This document shows, one piece after another, positions 1 through 8,562 of a DNA stretch of 39,977 nucleotides. A model generated the notes under the pieces. That model did not search any database. It had not been told where the DNA came from and saw nothing but the letters and a program-made list of their open reading frames with translations. Source of the stretch: an uncultured Akkermansia sp. (GTDB lineage Bacteria > Verrucomicrobiota > Verrucomicrobiia > Verrucomicrobiales > Akkermansiaceae); the NCBI GenBank assembly GCA_949296365.1, contig CASFPZ010000023.1:1-39977 (forward strand), written 5' to 3'. The position numbers and the translations under genes are program-made. Positions within the stretch are counted from its first letter, which is position 1; each line of letters opens with the position of its first letter.

Positions 1-366
1 AGTCACTCCTTCAACATAGGGCATTACGAAATAATACGTGCCATTGGCTTTAAAACATTCCAGGATCTTAACAATACCCGGGTGGTCGAGATAAGCCAGA
101 GTCTGAGCTTCTTTGAAGAATTTGTCTGACCATTTCTGGAAGTCGTTTTCTTTACCTGGAGAAGGAAGGATCATTTGGTCCTCGCCGCGGAACGAATAGC
201 CCTGCGGGAAGTTTTCCTTAATCACTACGCGTTGCGAGGACTCGCGATTGTCAGCCAGGTAGGTAATACCAAAACCACCCTGACCTAATGTTCGGACAAT
301 CCTGTACTGTCCCAGGGAATACCCCACCGGCAATTCATTGGGAAGAGGCTCAGGCGATACAGTCAT
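1..366 (-). CDS. Hanks-type Ser/Thr protein kinase, N-terminal part
   Basis: This is the first 122 residues of a eukaryote-like serine/threonine kinase; the rest lies left of the window. The ATG at 366 opens a frame with no stop down to base 1. Seen directly: the glycine-rich ATP loop GQGGFGITY at residues 28-36, the ATP-anchoring lysine in VVIK (Lys50), and the segment FFKEAQTLAYLDHPGIVKIL, which matches the kinase alphaC-Glu region. The family phosphorylates Ser/Thr on protein partners, often through a membrane-anchored receptor; whether this one has a membrane segment cannot be seen. It reads in the same direction as the two TPR proteins upstream, across a 335-base gap, so joint function is only suggested. 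Confidence 0.9.
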   Translation of the reverse strand, partial: MTVSPEPLPNELPVGYSLGQYRIVRTLGQGGFGITYLADNRESSQRVVIKENFPQGYSFRGEDQMILPSPGKENDFQKWSDKFFKEAQTLAYLDHPGIVKILECFKANGTYYFVMPYVEGVT

Positions 367-388
367 AAGGCAATAGAAGTGTAATTCG

Positions 389-589
389 TCAATGAAATAA
401 TGAGAACAATGGCAATTTAGCAAAACATAGAATCGGGATCAAGCCAGAAAACACAAGATTTTGGGGGCGTTGTTTTTTCTTGTTCACAAGCATTTTCATG
501 ATCGGCATTTCGAGGCGATATAGTGCGACAGCCAAGGTACATATTCCCCCCCCTCCCCCAAGGCCCAACACCACTTGTGCCCTCCTCAT
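389..589 (-). CDS. Doubtful 66-residue hydrophobic ORF
   Basis: A minus-strand frame with an ATG start at 589 encodes 66 residues. It has a short basic start, a glycine run encoded by the G-rich tract, a hydrophobic stretch and a lysine-rich centre. It does not overlap another gene, which is the only reason it is listed. I do not recognise it. Its stop lies 22 bases before the kinase start. The glycine run is what a homopolymer would encode by chance, so it may well be noise. Confidence 0.2.
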   Translation of the reverse strand: MRRAQVVLGLGGGGGICTLAVALYRLEMPIMKMLVNKKKQRPQNLVFSGLIPILCFAKLPLFSLFH

Positions 590-628
590 GCATCAAAAGA
601 CGTTTTACTAGAACTAAATGTACCTATG

Positions 629-644
629 TGCAGACAAGTCTGCA
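629..644. repeat. 16-base perfect palindrome
   Basis: TGCAGACAAGTCTGCA forms a 6-base stem with a 4-base loop. It lies between the TPR gene end and the kinase. No strong T-tract follows on either strand, so it is a poor intrinsic terminator. It could be a protein-binding palindrome or chance. Confidence 0.3.
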
Positions 645-701
645 ATTTTCAATCCCCGCTGATTTTCTAGAGGCTTTTTGGGGTCATACCTCAGCATGAA
701 A

Positions 702-2264
702 TTATTCTTGAGATGAGCCTTCACCCAGACGTTGTTTAAGAAGTTCTTTAGCTCGCGTAATCATATCTCGTTTACGATAAACATAAGCCAAACGGCTCAC
801 GACTAATTTTTCGAAATCAGAGTATCCCCGACGATCTAACATCGTTTGAGTTTCCGAGCGTTCTTTCTGTTCCAATTTGTCCCATTGCTTGAGGATATCG
901 TTGTAGACCGACGAAGCTTCTTCCCATTTCTTTTGCCCTTCAAATGCAGAAGCCACCTGCATCATCGCGACAGGAATATACCCATCCTTGAAACTTCCGC
1001 GTTTTCCGGCAAGAACAAGAGCCTCGCGAGCCTCCGCGAGAGCCGCTTCCCATTGAGAGGCCTTTAACCTTTTAGCGCCAACTTCAATAGCACGGTCAAT
1101 CAAAACCATTTGCTCTTGCTCTTTCCGAAGGTTCTGATACTTCGTTCTTAACGTACCGATATCCTCTCGCAAACCAGTGTTACCCAGGACTTTAGGACGA
1201 TCCACCCCCAGAGCCATGGCGACCCCCTCAGCACGATCCGTCCACATAGTAGATAACTCTACCTGATCACGATCCAAATGCAGTTGGGCAAGAGCCAACA
1301 TAATTTCCGGGATATAAGACAATTCTTCAGCATCGGCGCCACGGAAACAGACAAGAGCTTGTTCAAGCATTTGGCGAAGTTGATCTACATTCTGAGGTTT
1401 TTCAGTTTTCAATTGATCTCGCACCTGGAACAAGAGCAACATACCCCATTCTGGGCATGAAGTCATCGACGTTTTTTTCAGAAGCGCCTCAGCAAGTTTT
1501 CGGCCCTGCTGGAGCGCATAAGTTGGCGTATTCTGGCTCAATCGGTCTTGAAGAAGAAACATCCGGGCAACAGCTCGAATAGCACCTTGATCTTTCAAGG
1601 CAGGCAAATCCACCTTTTTACGCAATAGATCGATAGCGTTTAATACGTCTTCTGAGGCATTTTCAGCCATTTTGATTTCCACAATCGATTCGATCGCGCG
1701 AATAGACAATAATTCCTCTTTGTTACTACAGAGATCCAACACCTTCTGGTACAGCATTAATGCTTGTTTGTACGTTTTACGGTCTTTCATTGCATCTGCA
1801 CAGACAAAGAGACGTTGTCTCGCCTTTTCTCGTTCAGCCTCTGTCATCTCTCCGGATTTTTCCAAATCTCTAAGTACAAGAGCCGTCCACAATTGGTCGT
1901 GTTGAGGCCAGAGTTGACGTTGGGCTAATTCCTCAACAAATATCCATGCAACAGACACCCTCGCCTCTTCCGACTTCATCCACTCCGTCCGTTTTTCCCA
2001 TTCCTGAGCCGCAGCAATTAATTCGGCGTCAGCAGCCATGCATGGGGCCAAAAGACGCTCGAGCTTATCCATGGCCTCCTTTTGACTTTCTACAGTAATG
2101 TAACGTGGTTTTCGCCATTCCAAGACCGTATTATAGCAATAAGAAATACCCCACCATATGATTGCCGCCAAACAAAACCATAAACACAATTTAGCAATCC
2201 AACGGAAATTGGAGCGTTTTTTTCCGGGGCGAAATCTTCTATCAAGTTTTCTATATGAGCTCAT
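702..2264 (-). CDS. Membrane-anchored TPR-like protein (paralogue 1)
   Basis: A 520-residue protein with a basic N-terminus (residues 1-22) followed by one predicted membrane helix at about 24-45. The rest is alpha-helical and rich in Ala, Leu, Glu and Lys, with degenerate TPR-like repeats (for example around 164-180 and 428-480), so it should sit in the inner membrane with a large helical domain outside the cytoplasm. I do not recognise a named family. It shares the heptapeptide RAEGVAM (residues 344-350) and overall layout with the protein encoded directly upstream (start 3921), 40 bases away, so the two look like tandem paralogues in one transcript. The start is the ATG at 2264; no Shine-Dalgarno is visible. 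A role as a scaffold is plausible but inferred. Confidence 0.8.
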   Translation of the reverse strand: MSSYRKLDRRFRPGKKRSNFRWIAKLCLWFCLAAIIWWGISYCYNTVLEWRKPRYITVESQKEAMDKLERLLAPCMAADAELIAAAQEWEKRTEWMKSEEARVSVAWIFVEELAQRQLWPQHDQLWTALVLRDLEKSGEMTEAEREKARQRLFVCADAMKDRKTYKQALMLYQKVLDLCSNKEELLSIRAIESIVEIKMAENASEDVLNAIDLLRKKVDLPALKDQGAIRAVARMFLLQDRLSQNTPTYALQQGRKLAEALLKKTSMTSCPEWGMLLLFQVRDQLKTEKPQNVDQLRQMLEQALVCFRGADAEELSYIPEIMLALAQLHLDRDQVELSTMWTDRAEGVAMALGVDRPKVLGNTGLREDIGTLRTKYQNLRKEQEQMVLIDRAIEVGAKRLKASQWEAALAEAREALVLAGKRGSFKDGYIPVAMMQVASAFEGQKKWEEASSVYNDILKQWDKLEQKERSETQTMLDRRGYSDFEKLVVSRLAYVYRKRDMITRAKELLKQRLGEGSSQE

Positions 2265-2304
2265 AATAGTACTCTACGGCTTTATTTACCAGATCTAATC
2301 AGCC

Positions 2305-3921
2305 TCACGAACGGTTCGTCATCAATTTTCTGCATTCGTTCGCTTTGGCTCTCATGTTCATTTCATCGTAACAGCGTGCCATATTTTCCAAGCATTCGGA
2401 ACGCTTAGCTTCGTCAGCAGACTCCAGCGCCAGTTGAAAAGAATTGACGGCTTCTTGCCATTGTTTTTCTTCCATATGCGCATACGCTTTACTCATTGCC
2501 GTTTCAATCAATAATTCCCCTTTATGATTCCCAGGGGACTGTTGCAAATACAGCAATGACTTCGTATACGCTTGCAGAGCCTCCTGGGTCTGACCATTCA
2601 AGTCGTAAGCTGCGCCCAAGTGTTTGCAGACACGCCCCAATGAATATAAATCCCCTGGGAATTTCTTTTCTCTCAATTCTAAACTTTGCTTCAAATAATT
2701 CACAGCTTGATCTCCATCACCAAGATCATACTTAGCGCATCCAAGGCCCTCGCATGACTGGATTTGGGCAGTTGGACAAGTCGAGTCATCAACGACTCGA
2801 GAGAAAAATTCGATTGCATTGCTTGCATCCTTTTTGGCTAGATACACCCATCCGAGTTGGTCGTACAAGCACGACCAAAAATCATTTGTTGGGTCGACAC
2901 TCCCCATAGCGACCCCTTCAGCCCTGAACAAATACGCTAGAGCCTCGTCCAGTTCCGCACGTTCCCAACACACTTGAGCCATTCCACGCAATCCAGTCAG
3001 CGTAAAATCCAAATCTGCCACTTCCTTGCCCAACGATTTCAATCCAGATTCAAACAACCGACTAGCCTCGTCTATACGGCCAGCCTCCAACAAAGCTTCT
3101 CCCATGCAAATTTTGGCGCCCGCCAGTTCCGCCGGTTGAGCAGGATCGGAATCCTCAGGCCACAATTTGAGAGCTTCTTCATACAATTGGCGAGACCGGC
3201 TGGAATTACCACGGATTCGTTCTATTTTTGCGCACATTGACAAGATTCGGGCCCGAGTCACCCGACCTTGATCGGCATTGAATCCCTCCGACAATCGGAT
3301 TGCTTCGTCCATAAGCTTCAATGCTTCTTCCTGCTGATTATCAGCCATCAAGGCATGACAGGCCGAAACAATCGAGCGCAATTTTTGCGACAATTCGCCT
3401 TGAGAATTATACCAAGCAGCAGCCCTTTTGAAAAAGACAGCAGCCTCGACAGGTTTATTGTCGCGCAGTAGCAAAGAGGCCGTCAATTCAGCGCGCGGCG
3501 CCCATTTAGCCCATTCTGCCGCATCCAACTGATCGGGCATCAATTCATGAAGAGCCTCCAACGCTTCCTGAACTCTCCCCTCGATCAGCAAATCTCGCCC
3601 TAAGCCCCACAAAACATCCTTTTTCAAATTGTTGTCATGAATCCACTTAAGGCGTTCACTACGATTTTTGATCAGCTGAGCTAAAGACTCAGGTCCAGAA
3701 GCAGAGTCAGCCATAAACCCGGCCAATGTCTTCATAGCCTTTTCATCACTCTGTAAAATTACCTGTTGAGGCGGTTTAGAAGATCCTTCCAGCCACCCTT
3801 GGTTATACCCCATCCTAAACGTAGCATACTGTAAGACAAGAACGGCAGCCACTAATCCTCCCATGATCAACCAACGAGAATGATCTGACAACAATTCTAC
3901 TATTTTCAAACGTCCTTGCAT
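2305..3921 (-). CDS. Membrane-anchored TPR protein (paralogue 2)
   Basis: A 538-residue protein read from the ATG at 3921; an in-frame GTG at 3936 would add five residues. One membrane helix lies near residues 17-36. Recognisable tetratricopeptide units follow, for example around EALEALHEL, AKICMGEALLEAGRIDEAS, LGWVYLAKKDASNAIEFF and LGAAYDLNGQTQEALQAY, giving a TPR solenoid over most of the protein. TPRs bind partner proteins or peptides. The heptapeptide RAEGVAM (about residue 333) recurs in the downstream neighbour, which supports duplication. It is the first gene of the minus-strand group that leads towards the Ser/Thr kinase; the MenD-like gene diverges on the other side. Confidence 0.85.
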   Translation of the reverse strand: MQGRLKIVELLSDHSRWLIMGGLVAAVLVLQYATFRMGYNQGWLEGSSKPPQQVILQSDEKAMKTLAGFMADSASGPESLAQLIKNRSERLKWIHDNNLKKDVLWGLGRDLLIEGRVQEALEALHELMPDQLDAAEWAKWAPRAELTASLLLRDNKPVEAAVFFKRAAAWYNSQGELSQKLRSIVSACHALMADNQQEEALKLMDEAIRLSEGFNADQGRVTRARILSMCAKIERIRGNSSRSRQLYEEALKLWPEDSDPAQPAELAGAKICMGEALLEAGRIDEASRLFESGLKSLGKEVADLDFTLTGLRGMAQVCWERAELDEALAYLFRAEGVAMGSVDPTNDFWSCLYDQLGWVYLAKKDASNAIEFFSRVVDDSTCPTAQIQSCEGLGCAKYDLGDGDQAVNYLKQSLELREKKFPGDLYSLGRVCKHLGAAYDLNGQTQEALQAYTKSLLYLQQSPGNHKGELLIETAMSKAYAHMEEKQWQEAVNSFQLALESADEAKRSECLENMARCYDEMNMRAKANECRKLMTNRS

Positions 3922-4089
3922 GTGAAGAAAAAACACCTTTTCAGGGGCAGAAAATCAAGCTAAAAAATCCTATATGTATCATACATTCAGAAATATAATC
4001 GATAACCACGTCCGACAAGAACAGCCCCATGAGGTTCAATCGTTCAATCAGTTTCCAATGGGACATACAAAAATTTCACACGAGAAAGC

Positions 4090-4118
4090 TTGCACTTCCA
4101 CAGATGCCTCTGCATACT
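4090..4118 (+). promoter_or_regulatory. Candidate promoter of the menD-like gene
   Basis: TTGCAC (4090-4095) and CATACT (4113-4118) are separated by 17 bases. The -10 box ends 19 bases before the ATG at 4138, giving a short predicted leader. This supports 4138 as the start rather than the in-frame upstream codon at 4090, which would lie inside the promoter. Confidence 0.45.
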
Positions 4119-4137
4119 CTATTTACGTTTTTTATTC

Positions 4138-5616
4138 ATGGATTCACTTATTGCCCAATGTTGCCAGGCAGGCATCAGCGAATGGGTCGTATGCCCCGGC
4201 TCACCTCTCGACGTATTCTCACGAATTCTGAATATTGTCCCGCAATTGGTCTCTTGGGAAATTTCTCATAGCCGCGCAGCGGCCTTTTATGCTCTCGGTC
4301 GGATCATTAGTTCCCGGAAGCCCGTCGCTCTCGTAATCCCGCCACACGAGTTAAGTACACTCTCCTCAACTTTATCTACTCCCCCCTTCCTTGGGAGACC
4401 CTTATTAATCGTTACTTTTGCAGATCAGGCTTCCACACATTCTCCAGAACATTCATTGCCATCACCAGCTCTTGCCACCTTGGAGATATCCGATACGCAG
4501 GACATGCCTTCCCTTCGCGAGATTTGGGACAGCCGATCAGTATTTCATCTTAGCATTGCCCACTTTGAGACGCCTCAGACGCCACCTCCTCCACCCCCTA
4601 TTCATCCGTTTCAGACGCCCCGTTTTCCACGTCCTCGTGTAGCCAATCTAGCGCAAACGCTTAGGGAAGAACGCCATCTTGCCATAGTCATGGGGGCAAT
4701 GATGGATCCCGACGATCAAGATGCAGCGTGTTGGCTTGCCCAACAACTCAAGGTTCCCGTTTTGGCAGAAGCTACGTCAGGATTACGAGAAGAATTAGAC
4801 CGCTACGTCTTGAGGCAAGGAGATGCTATTCTCCAGAGATTTGCCCCCCGGGTTATCCTCCGACTAGGAGACGTCCCTACAGGGACATTCTGGCAGGCAC
4901 TAAACCAACGTCCAGATATTTCCGTTTTTTCCCTCACTCGTACAACAGACCCCGGATTAACAAGACCTTCAGAAGTCATCTGCTGTCCGCTGAAGACAAC
5001 GATCCAAGCTTTGGGCGATGTTCAACCTATAGGGAACAATCAAGAATTACTTCGATATTCTCGGAAGCGAGGAGCGTTAATCGATGAAGCCATCAGATCG
5101 TACGATCGATCCGAAGCCTCGTTCCTTCATGTGATTTCTCAATACGCCTGTTTGTCAGACCAACTGCTCATAAGCTCCGACGTTATGTCATTGTGGGATG
5201 AATACGCTCAACGGAAAATTCCAACTCACAGTGTTCACCTCGTCCCGCAACAACTTTGTTTTGACGAGGCATTGTCTCTATTCTGGGGGATTTCGTCACA
5301 TGTTAGCGAAAGTTGGTACATTGGGTCAACCACCTCCTACCAACTCGACATGGGAATACTCCGCTCTCTACCAATATCGGCAGATCAACGCCGTATTATT
5401 GTGATACTTTCCCCCCTAAAAGATAAGGATCAATCTGCACTACAATTTCATGTTACAGCGGCACAGCAAAGCTCGATTTGTCGAACGCTTATCATCACTA
5501 GTTTAGAAGATTTCGATCAATTAGAGACCTTACCGGCTACAGGAACAATCCTCATTGTCATTCGTCCCAATGCTCAGCATTCAGACGCTTTTCAACAAAT
5601 GACCGCGCTCTTTTAA
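4138..5616 (+). CDS. MenD-like protein, catalytic motifs lost
   Basis: The 492-residue product has the three-domain outline of MenD, the ThDP enzyme that makes SEPHCHC in menaquinone synthesis. The N-terminal PGS segment (residues 20-22), the RAAAFYALG stretch (46-54) and the central part (VMGAMMDPDDQDAACWLAQ, then VILRLGDVPTGTFWQAL) follow the family. The chemistry does not. The PGSR substrate arginine is Pro23, the ThDP-activating Glu is Ser45, and the C-terminal metal/ThDP motif GD...N and the NN-GG segment are not found; the equivalent region reads IGSTTSYQLDM. It is also shorter than the usual roughly 550 residues. The reading frame is intact, so this is a pseudo-enzyme, a repurposed protein or a recently inactivated gene. 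psd starts 16 bases downstream. Confidence 0.7.
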   Translation: MDSLIAQCCQAGISEWVVCPGSPLDVFSRILNIVPQLVSWEISHSRAAAFYALGRIISSRKPVALVIPPHELSTLSSTLSTPPFLGRPLLIVTFADQASTHSPEHSLPSPALATLEISDTQDMPSLREIWDSRSVFHLSIAHFETPQTPPPPPPIHPFQTPRFPRPRVANLAQTLREERHLAIVMGAMMDPDDQDAACWLAQQLKVPVLAEATSGLREELDRYVLRQGDAILQRFAPRVILRLGDVPTGTFWQALNQRPDISVFSLTRTTDPGLTRPSEVICCPLKTTIQALGDVQPIGNNQELLRYSRKRGALIDEAIRSYDRSEASFLHVISQYACLSDQLLISSDVMSLWDEYAQRKIPTHSVHLVPQQLCFDEALSLFWGISSHVSESWYIGSTTSYQLDMGILRSLPISADQRRIIVILSPLKDKDQSALQFHVTAAQQSSICRTLIITSLEDFDQLETLPATGTILIVIRPNAQHSDAFQQMTALF

Positions 5617-5632
5617 ATTTACTGTTTTCATA

Positions 5633-6547
5633 ATGTCTACCTCACCCATTATCTATAAAGACAGATACACAGGCAAACAGCACCAGGAACAAATCATGGC
5701 CGAGTCTGCGATGAGGTGGATCTATGGCACCACCACCGGACAACTTGCTCTTCACATTCTCATCAAACGTGCCATCTTTTCAAAATTTCTCGGTTATCTA
5801 AAAAACCGCCCTGCCAGCAGAAAAGAAATTAAACCCTTCATTGCCCGATATGGCATTCCAATGGAGGAATCTATCCTCCAAGTTCACGAATTCACGTCGT
5901 TTAATGATTTTTTCCAAAGACGCCTCAAACCGCAAGCACGCCCCATTTTCCCCGGCAACGATGTGGCTGTTTTTCCGGCAGATGGACGGCACATGGGATG
6001 GCAACAGGCCAACCAAATGCAAGGAGTTTTTATCAAAGGACAGCAATTTGATTTACCCGCTTTACTTGGCAATCAAGAATTAGCCGACCACTATGCTTGC
6101 GGTTCAGTCATTCTGTCACGACTTGCACCAACTGATTACCACCGATTCCACTTTCCCATTGATGGCGTACCAGGTCCGTCTAAACTCATTCCAGGACATC
6201 TAGTCAGCGTATCCCCGTACAGTCTTCGCGCTAAGCTTTCCGGGTTATGGACCAATAAAAGAATGTTGACGTTGATTGACAGCCCAGTATGGGGGAAAGT
6301 TGCTCTACTTGAAGTAGGAGCTACAGGAGTTGGAAGCATCACAGAAACCTATACTCCAGGAACACCAGTTACCAAAGGCGAAGAAAAAGGCTATTTTCAC
6401 TTTGGCGGTTCGACAGTCATGACTTTTTTTGAGCCCAATCGCATTCAACTAGCGAACGATCTTCTAGAAACGACCTCTCAACACATTGAGCTATTCGCCC
6501 GCCAAGGCGACTTTATGGGCAAACTCATCTCAAGCACCACCCCCTAA
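5633..6547 (+). CDS. psd: Phosphatidylserine decarboxylase
   Basis: A 304-residue enzyme precursor that converts phosphatidylserine to phosphatidylethanolamine at the inner membrane. Seen directly: FPADGR (114-119) with the family aspartate, the DYHRFHFPIDG segment (168-178) with the histidines, and the self-cleavage motif GGST at 258-261. In the family, cleavage before the serine (Ser260 here) leaves a pyruvoyl cofactor on the alpha chain. GGST rather than LGST is typical of one branch of bacterial Psd. The N-terminal 100 residues carry the extension found in the longer form. The ATG at 5633 follows the MenD-like stop by 16 bases, so the two are probably co-transcribed. No clear terminator is visible before the convergent YbjN-like gene. 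Confidence 0.93.
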   Translation: MSTSPIIYKDRYTGKQHQEQIMAESAMRWIYGTTTGQLALHILIKRAIFSKFLGYLKNRPASRKEIKPFIARYGIPMEESILQVHEFTSFNDFFQRRLKPQARPIFPGNDVAVFPADGRHMGWQQANQMQGVFIKGQQFDLPALLGNQELADHYACGSVILSRLAPTDYHRFHFPIDGVPGPSKLIPGHLVSVSPYSLRAKLSGLWTNKRMLTLIDSPVWGKVALLEVGATGVGSITETYTPGTPVTKGEEKGYFHFGGSTVMTFFEPNRIQLANDLLETTSQHIELFARQGDFMGKLISSTTP

Positions 6548-6779
6548 AGCTCATCCCGCATTTCTCAGCCAATTGCCTTCATTATTGACCTACAAGGATA
6601 CTATTCGGGAAACTCAGGATCCAGTTTCTCTCATCGAGCAACGAACAGCTCGCTCTAACATGCACCTACAGACAGCCATTTTTGCTCATGCTCATTTAAC
6701 GCAGAACAGAAACAGCCCTGAATGCGAACAAACAACAAAGAAAACTAGAAACTAGGTCTTCGGCATCAGGACAGAGGAA

Positions 6780-7328
6780 TCAACTCTCAGGAAATTCGCT
6801 TTCAAGGGTTTGAGCATACATCTCAGCCATATCAAGGCCGACGCGTTCCAGATTCATGACCATTTGGTTGAACTGACGATCCGTAAGGTTCATATTTTCG
6901 ACGATGGCCGACTGATGAAAATATACATATCCACTGTCTAAATCGAGGCGAAAATCTCCAGAAACTCTTTCCTCGTTGAGTTTATTTAATATGAGATTGA
7001 CTTCGACTTGTTTGTCTTGCGGCACCTTCGTAGCAAACAACACATCCAACACCAGAGTCTGAGGGTTGTTGGACTCCATGAACAAAAAACTGGTCGGCAA
7101 CATCGTATCATACTGAATGTAAGCGATCCCAGTCTTTTGGGAGAGATCGCCAGCATCGGAAATCCACTCAAATTCATCTCCACGCTGAATGAGTATATCT
7201 GAGACACGATCTAAAAGTCCTGGTTGTGTTTCCATAAGCTTGAATTCGACTTCGATATTGAGGGGCATCGATTCCCGCATTGAGACGCCATCCTCCCTGC
7301 GGCCATCCTGTGTAGTTAGTTTACCCAT
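6780..7328 (-). CDS. YbjN-domain protein
   Basis: A 182-residue soluble protein without signal peptide or membrane segment. The second half (about 106-175) has the YbjN layout: a helix with VNLILNKLNEERVSGDFRLD, a beta segment with DSGYVYFHQSAIV, then a C-terminal helix. This fold resembles type III secretion chaperones. Its biochemical role is not settled in the family, and I assign none. It stands alone on the minus strand between psd and the divergent aroK, with 232 bases to psd in which I see no gene. The start is the ATG at 7328; the first 20 residues look poorly conserved, so Met21 is an alternative start. Confidence 0.6.
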   Translation of the reverse strand: MGKLTTQDGRREDGVSMRESMPLNIEVEFKLMETQPGLLDRVSDILIQRGDEFEWISDAGDLSQKTGIAYIQYDTMLPTSFLFMESNNPQTLVLDVLFATKVPQDKQVEVNLILNKLNEERVSGDFRLDLDSGYVYFHQSAIVENMNLTDRQFNQMVMNLERVGLDMAEMYAQTLESEFPES

Positions 7329-7426
7329 CTCGGGAAAAGCGTCAAGCCATAGCTGATTTTTCCTAGTTATTCGTGCAATTTATGCATGATATTTCACCCA
7401 ATCTCACCTTATCAATGACAATTTCA

Positions 7427-7454
7427 TTGCCCTCCAGAGTCTGTTTTTTATAAT
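7427..7454 (+). promoter_or_regulatory. aroK promoter, possibly leaderless
   Basis: TTGCCC (7427-7432), a 16-base spacer and a perfect TATAAT (7449-7454). Only eight bases separate the -10 box from the ATG at 7463, so transcription should begin within a few bases of the start codon. Confidence 0.6.
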
Positions 7455-7462
7455 AGGTTCCG

Positions 7463-8032
7463 ATGCTGAGAACCCCTCCCCATTTCCCTGTTCAATCACA
7501 TCTTATTCTTATTGGTATCATGGGATGTGGCAAAACCACAATCGGGAAAGAACTTCACCGTACGATGAATTTGCCTTTCCTCGATACAGACGTTGCCATA
7601 GAACAAGAGCAACAGACCAGTATTCCCCATATTTTCGCCACTTACGGTGAAGATCAATTCAGGGATATGGAAACCAATCTCCTTCAACAACATTTGGTCT
7701 CTTCTACCAGCCCCATGATCGTATCGACAGGAGGGGGCATTATTATTCGCCCAGAAAATCGACGCCTTCTTCATGCCATCGGCTTTGTTGTTTGGTTATA
7801 TGCGACACCAGACATACTCTTTCAACGTATAGCCCGGTGTACTAACCGCCCTCTATTGCAAACACCCAATCCCCTCCAAAAGCTTAGAGATCTCGTAGAA
7901 GAACGTTCACCCTGGTATCGCGAGACAGCACACATGGCCATCGATACCTCAGATCTCACTATTCACGAAATCGTTTCGGGAATTATGGATTCATACCGAG
8001 TTGCGATGAATCAACGAGCCTATCACAAATAA
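7463..8032 (+). CDS. aroK: Shikimate kinase
   Basis: A 189-residue P-loop kinase that phosphorylates shikimate to shikimate 3-phosphate in the chorismate pathway, in the cytoplasm. Seen directly: Walker A GIMGCGKTT (18-26), the DTD motif (41-43), an arginine in QFRDME (67), the GGG shikimate loop (90-92) and the lid segment with NRPLL (128-132). Length fits the family. The ATG at 7463 lies only eight bases past a perfect -10 box, with no Shine-Dalgarno. It is a single-gene unit; rpsP converges on it. With tyrA at 26.5 kb it is one of two aromatic amino acid genes in the window. Confidence 0.95.
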   Translation: MLRTPPHFPVQSHLILIGIMGCGKTTIGKELHRTMNLPFLDTDVAIEQEQQTSIPHIFATYGEDQFRDMETNLLQQHLVSSTSPMIVSTGGGIIIRPENRRLLHAIGFVVWLYATPDILFQRIARCTNRPLLQTPNPLQKLRDLVEERSPWYRETAHMAIDTSDLTIHEIVSGIMDSYRVAMNQRAYHK

Positions 8033-8088
8033 CTCAACTGTTCTTGAAATCATACAGATCTCCAAGAGGTAAGGATTGGCACAATCAT

Positions 8089-8131
8089 TAAGAAAAAGAA
8101 ACCTGTTTTTGCAATAACATGCAAAAACAGG
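8089..8131 (-). terminator. Intrinsic terminator of rpsP
   Basis: A perfect 12-base-pair stem (8102-8113 with 8120-8131) and 6-base loop. Read on the minus strand it is followed by a U-rich tract (complement of 8089-8101). It ends the rpsP transcript and may also stop aroK readthrough from the other side. Confidence 0.85.
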
Positions 8132-8162
8132 CCGCGTAAAAATCTGCAATAAATCTCGGAAC

Positions 8163-8414
8163 TTAGGCTTCAGCTTTAGCGCGAGATTTTTTAATAATTG
8201 AAGAGACAGTATCCGATGGCTGAGCGCCTTTAGCGAGCCACGCCTCCGCCTTTTCAAGATTAATTTCATAATTGTCGCCTTCCTTCATCGGATCATATGT
8301 TCCGATCTGTTCGATGAAGCGCCCATCACGACGGGAACGTTTGTCAGTGACGATGATTTTGTAGTATGGACGATCTTTTGATCCTTGACGGGTAAGTCTG
8401 ATTGCAACTGCCAT
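8163..8414 (-). CDS. rpsP: 30S ribosomal protein S16
   Basis: An 83-residue ribosomal protein. The N-terminus [19 protein letters not shown] and the following [21 protein letters not shown] are diagnostic of S16, which binds 16S rRNA and helps 30S assembly. Length matches the family. It is commonly the first gene of rpsP-(khpA)-rimM-trmD-rplS; here it stands alone with its own terminator, while a khpA-like gene sits at 23.3 kb next to coaD. The ATG at 8414 has no Shine-Dalgarno upstream. Confidence 0.97.
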   Translation of the reverse strand: MAVAIRLTRQGSKDRPYYKIIVTDKRSRRDGRFIEQIGTYDPMKEGDNYEINLEKAEAWLAKGAQPSDTVSSIIKKSRAKAEA

Positions 8415-8562
8415 ATCGTTATCGTAAAAGAATTTTTCCCATTAATTCCATGGTACGCACCACTGCGTTCACATAACGGGGTGCGGATATATGGACTATT
8501 TAGATGATTTTGTCAAACATTAATTCGATTTTTTAGAGTCAATACGTTTAAGAGAGTTCTGT

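Larger units (their letters stand above)
367..701. other. Gap between kinase and TPR gene
   Basis: This 335-base stretch holds no convincing gene. It contains a C8-T-C5 tract (546-559), a small palindrome (629-644) and a 66-codon minus-strand frame listed separately. The region just right of 366 should hold the kinase promoter if it is transcribed on its own, but I see no clear -35/-10 pair. No clear terminator for the TPR gene ending at 702 is visible either. Confidence 0.6.

Noticed and set aside
6486..6755. 89-codon plus-strand frame overlapping the end of psd
   Set aside because: It begins inside psd in another frame and its remainder has no recognisable features. The 232-base gap after psd shows no other gene.
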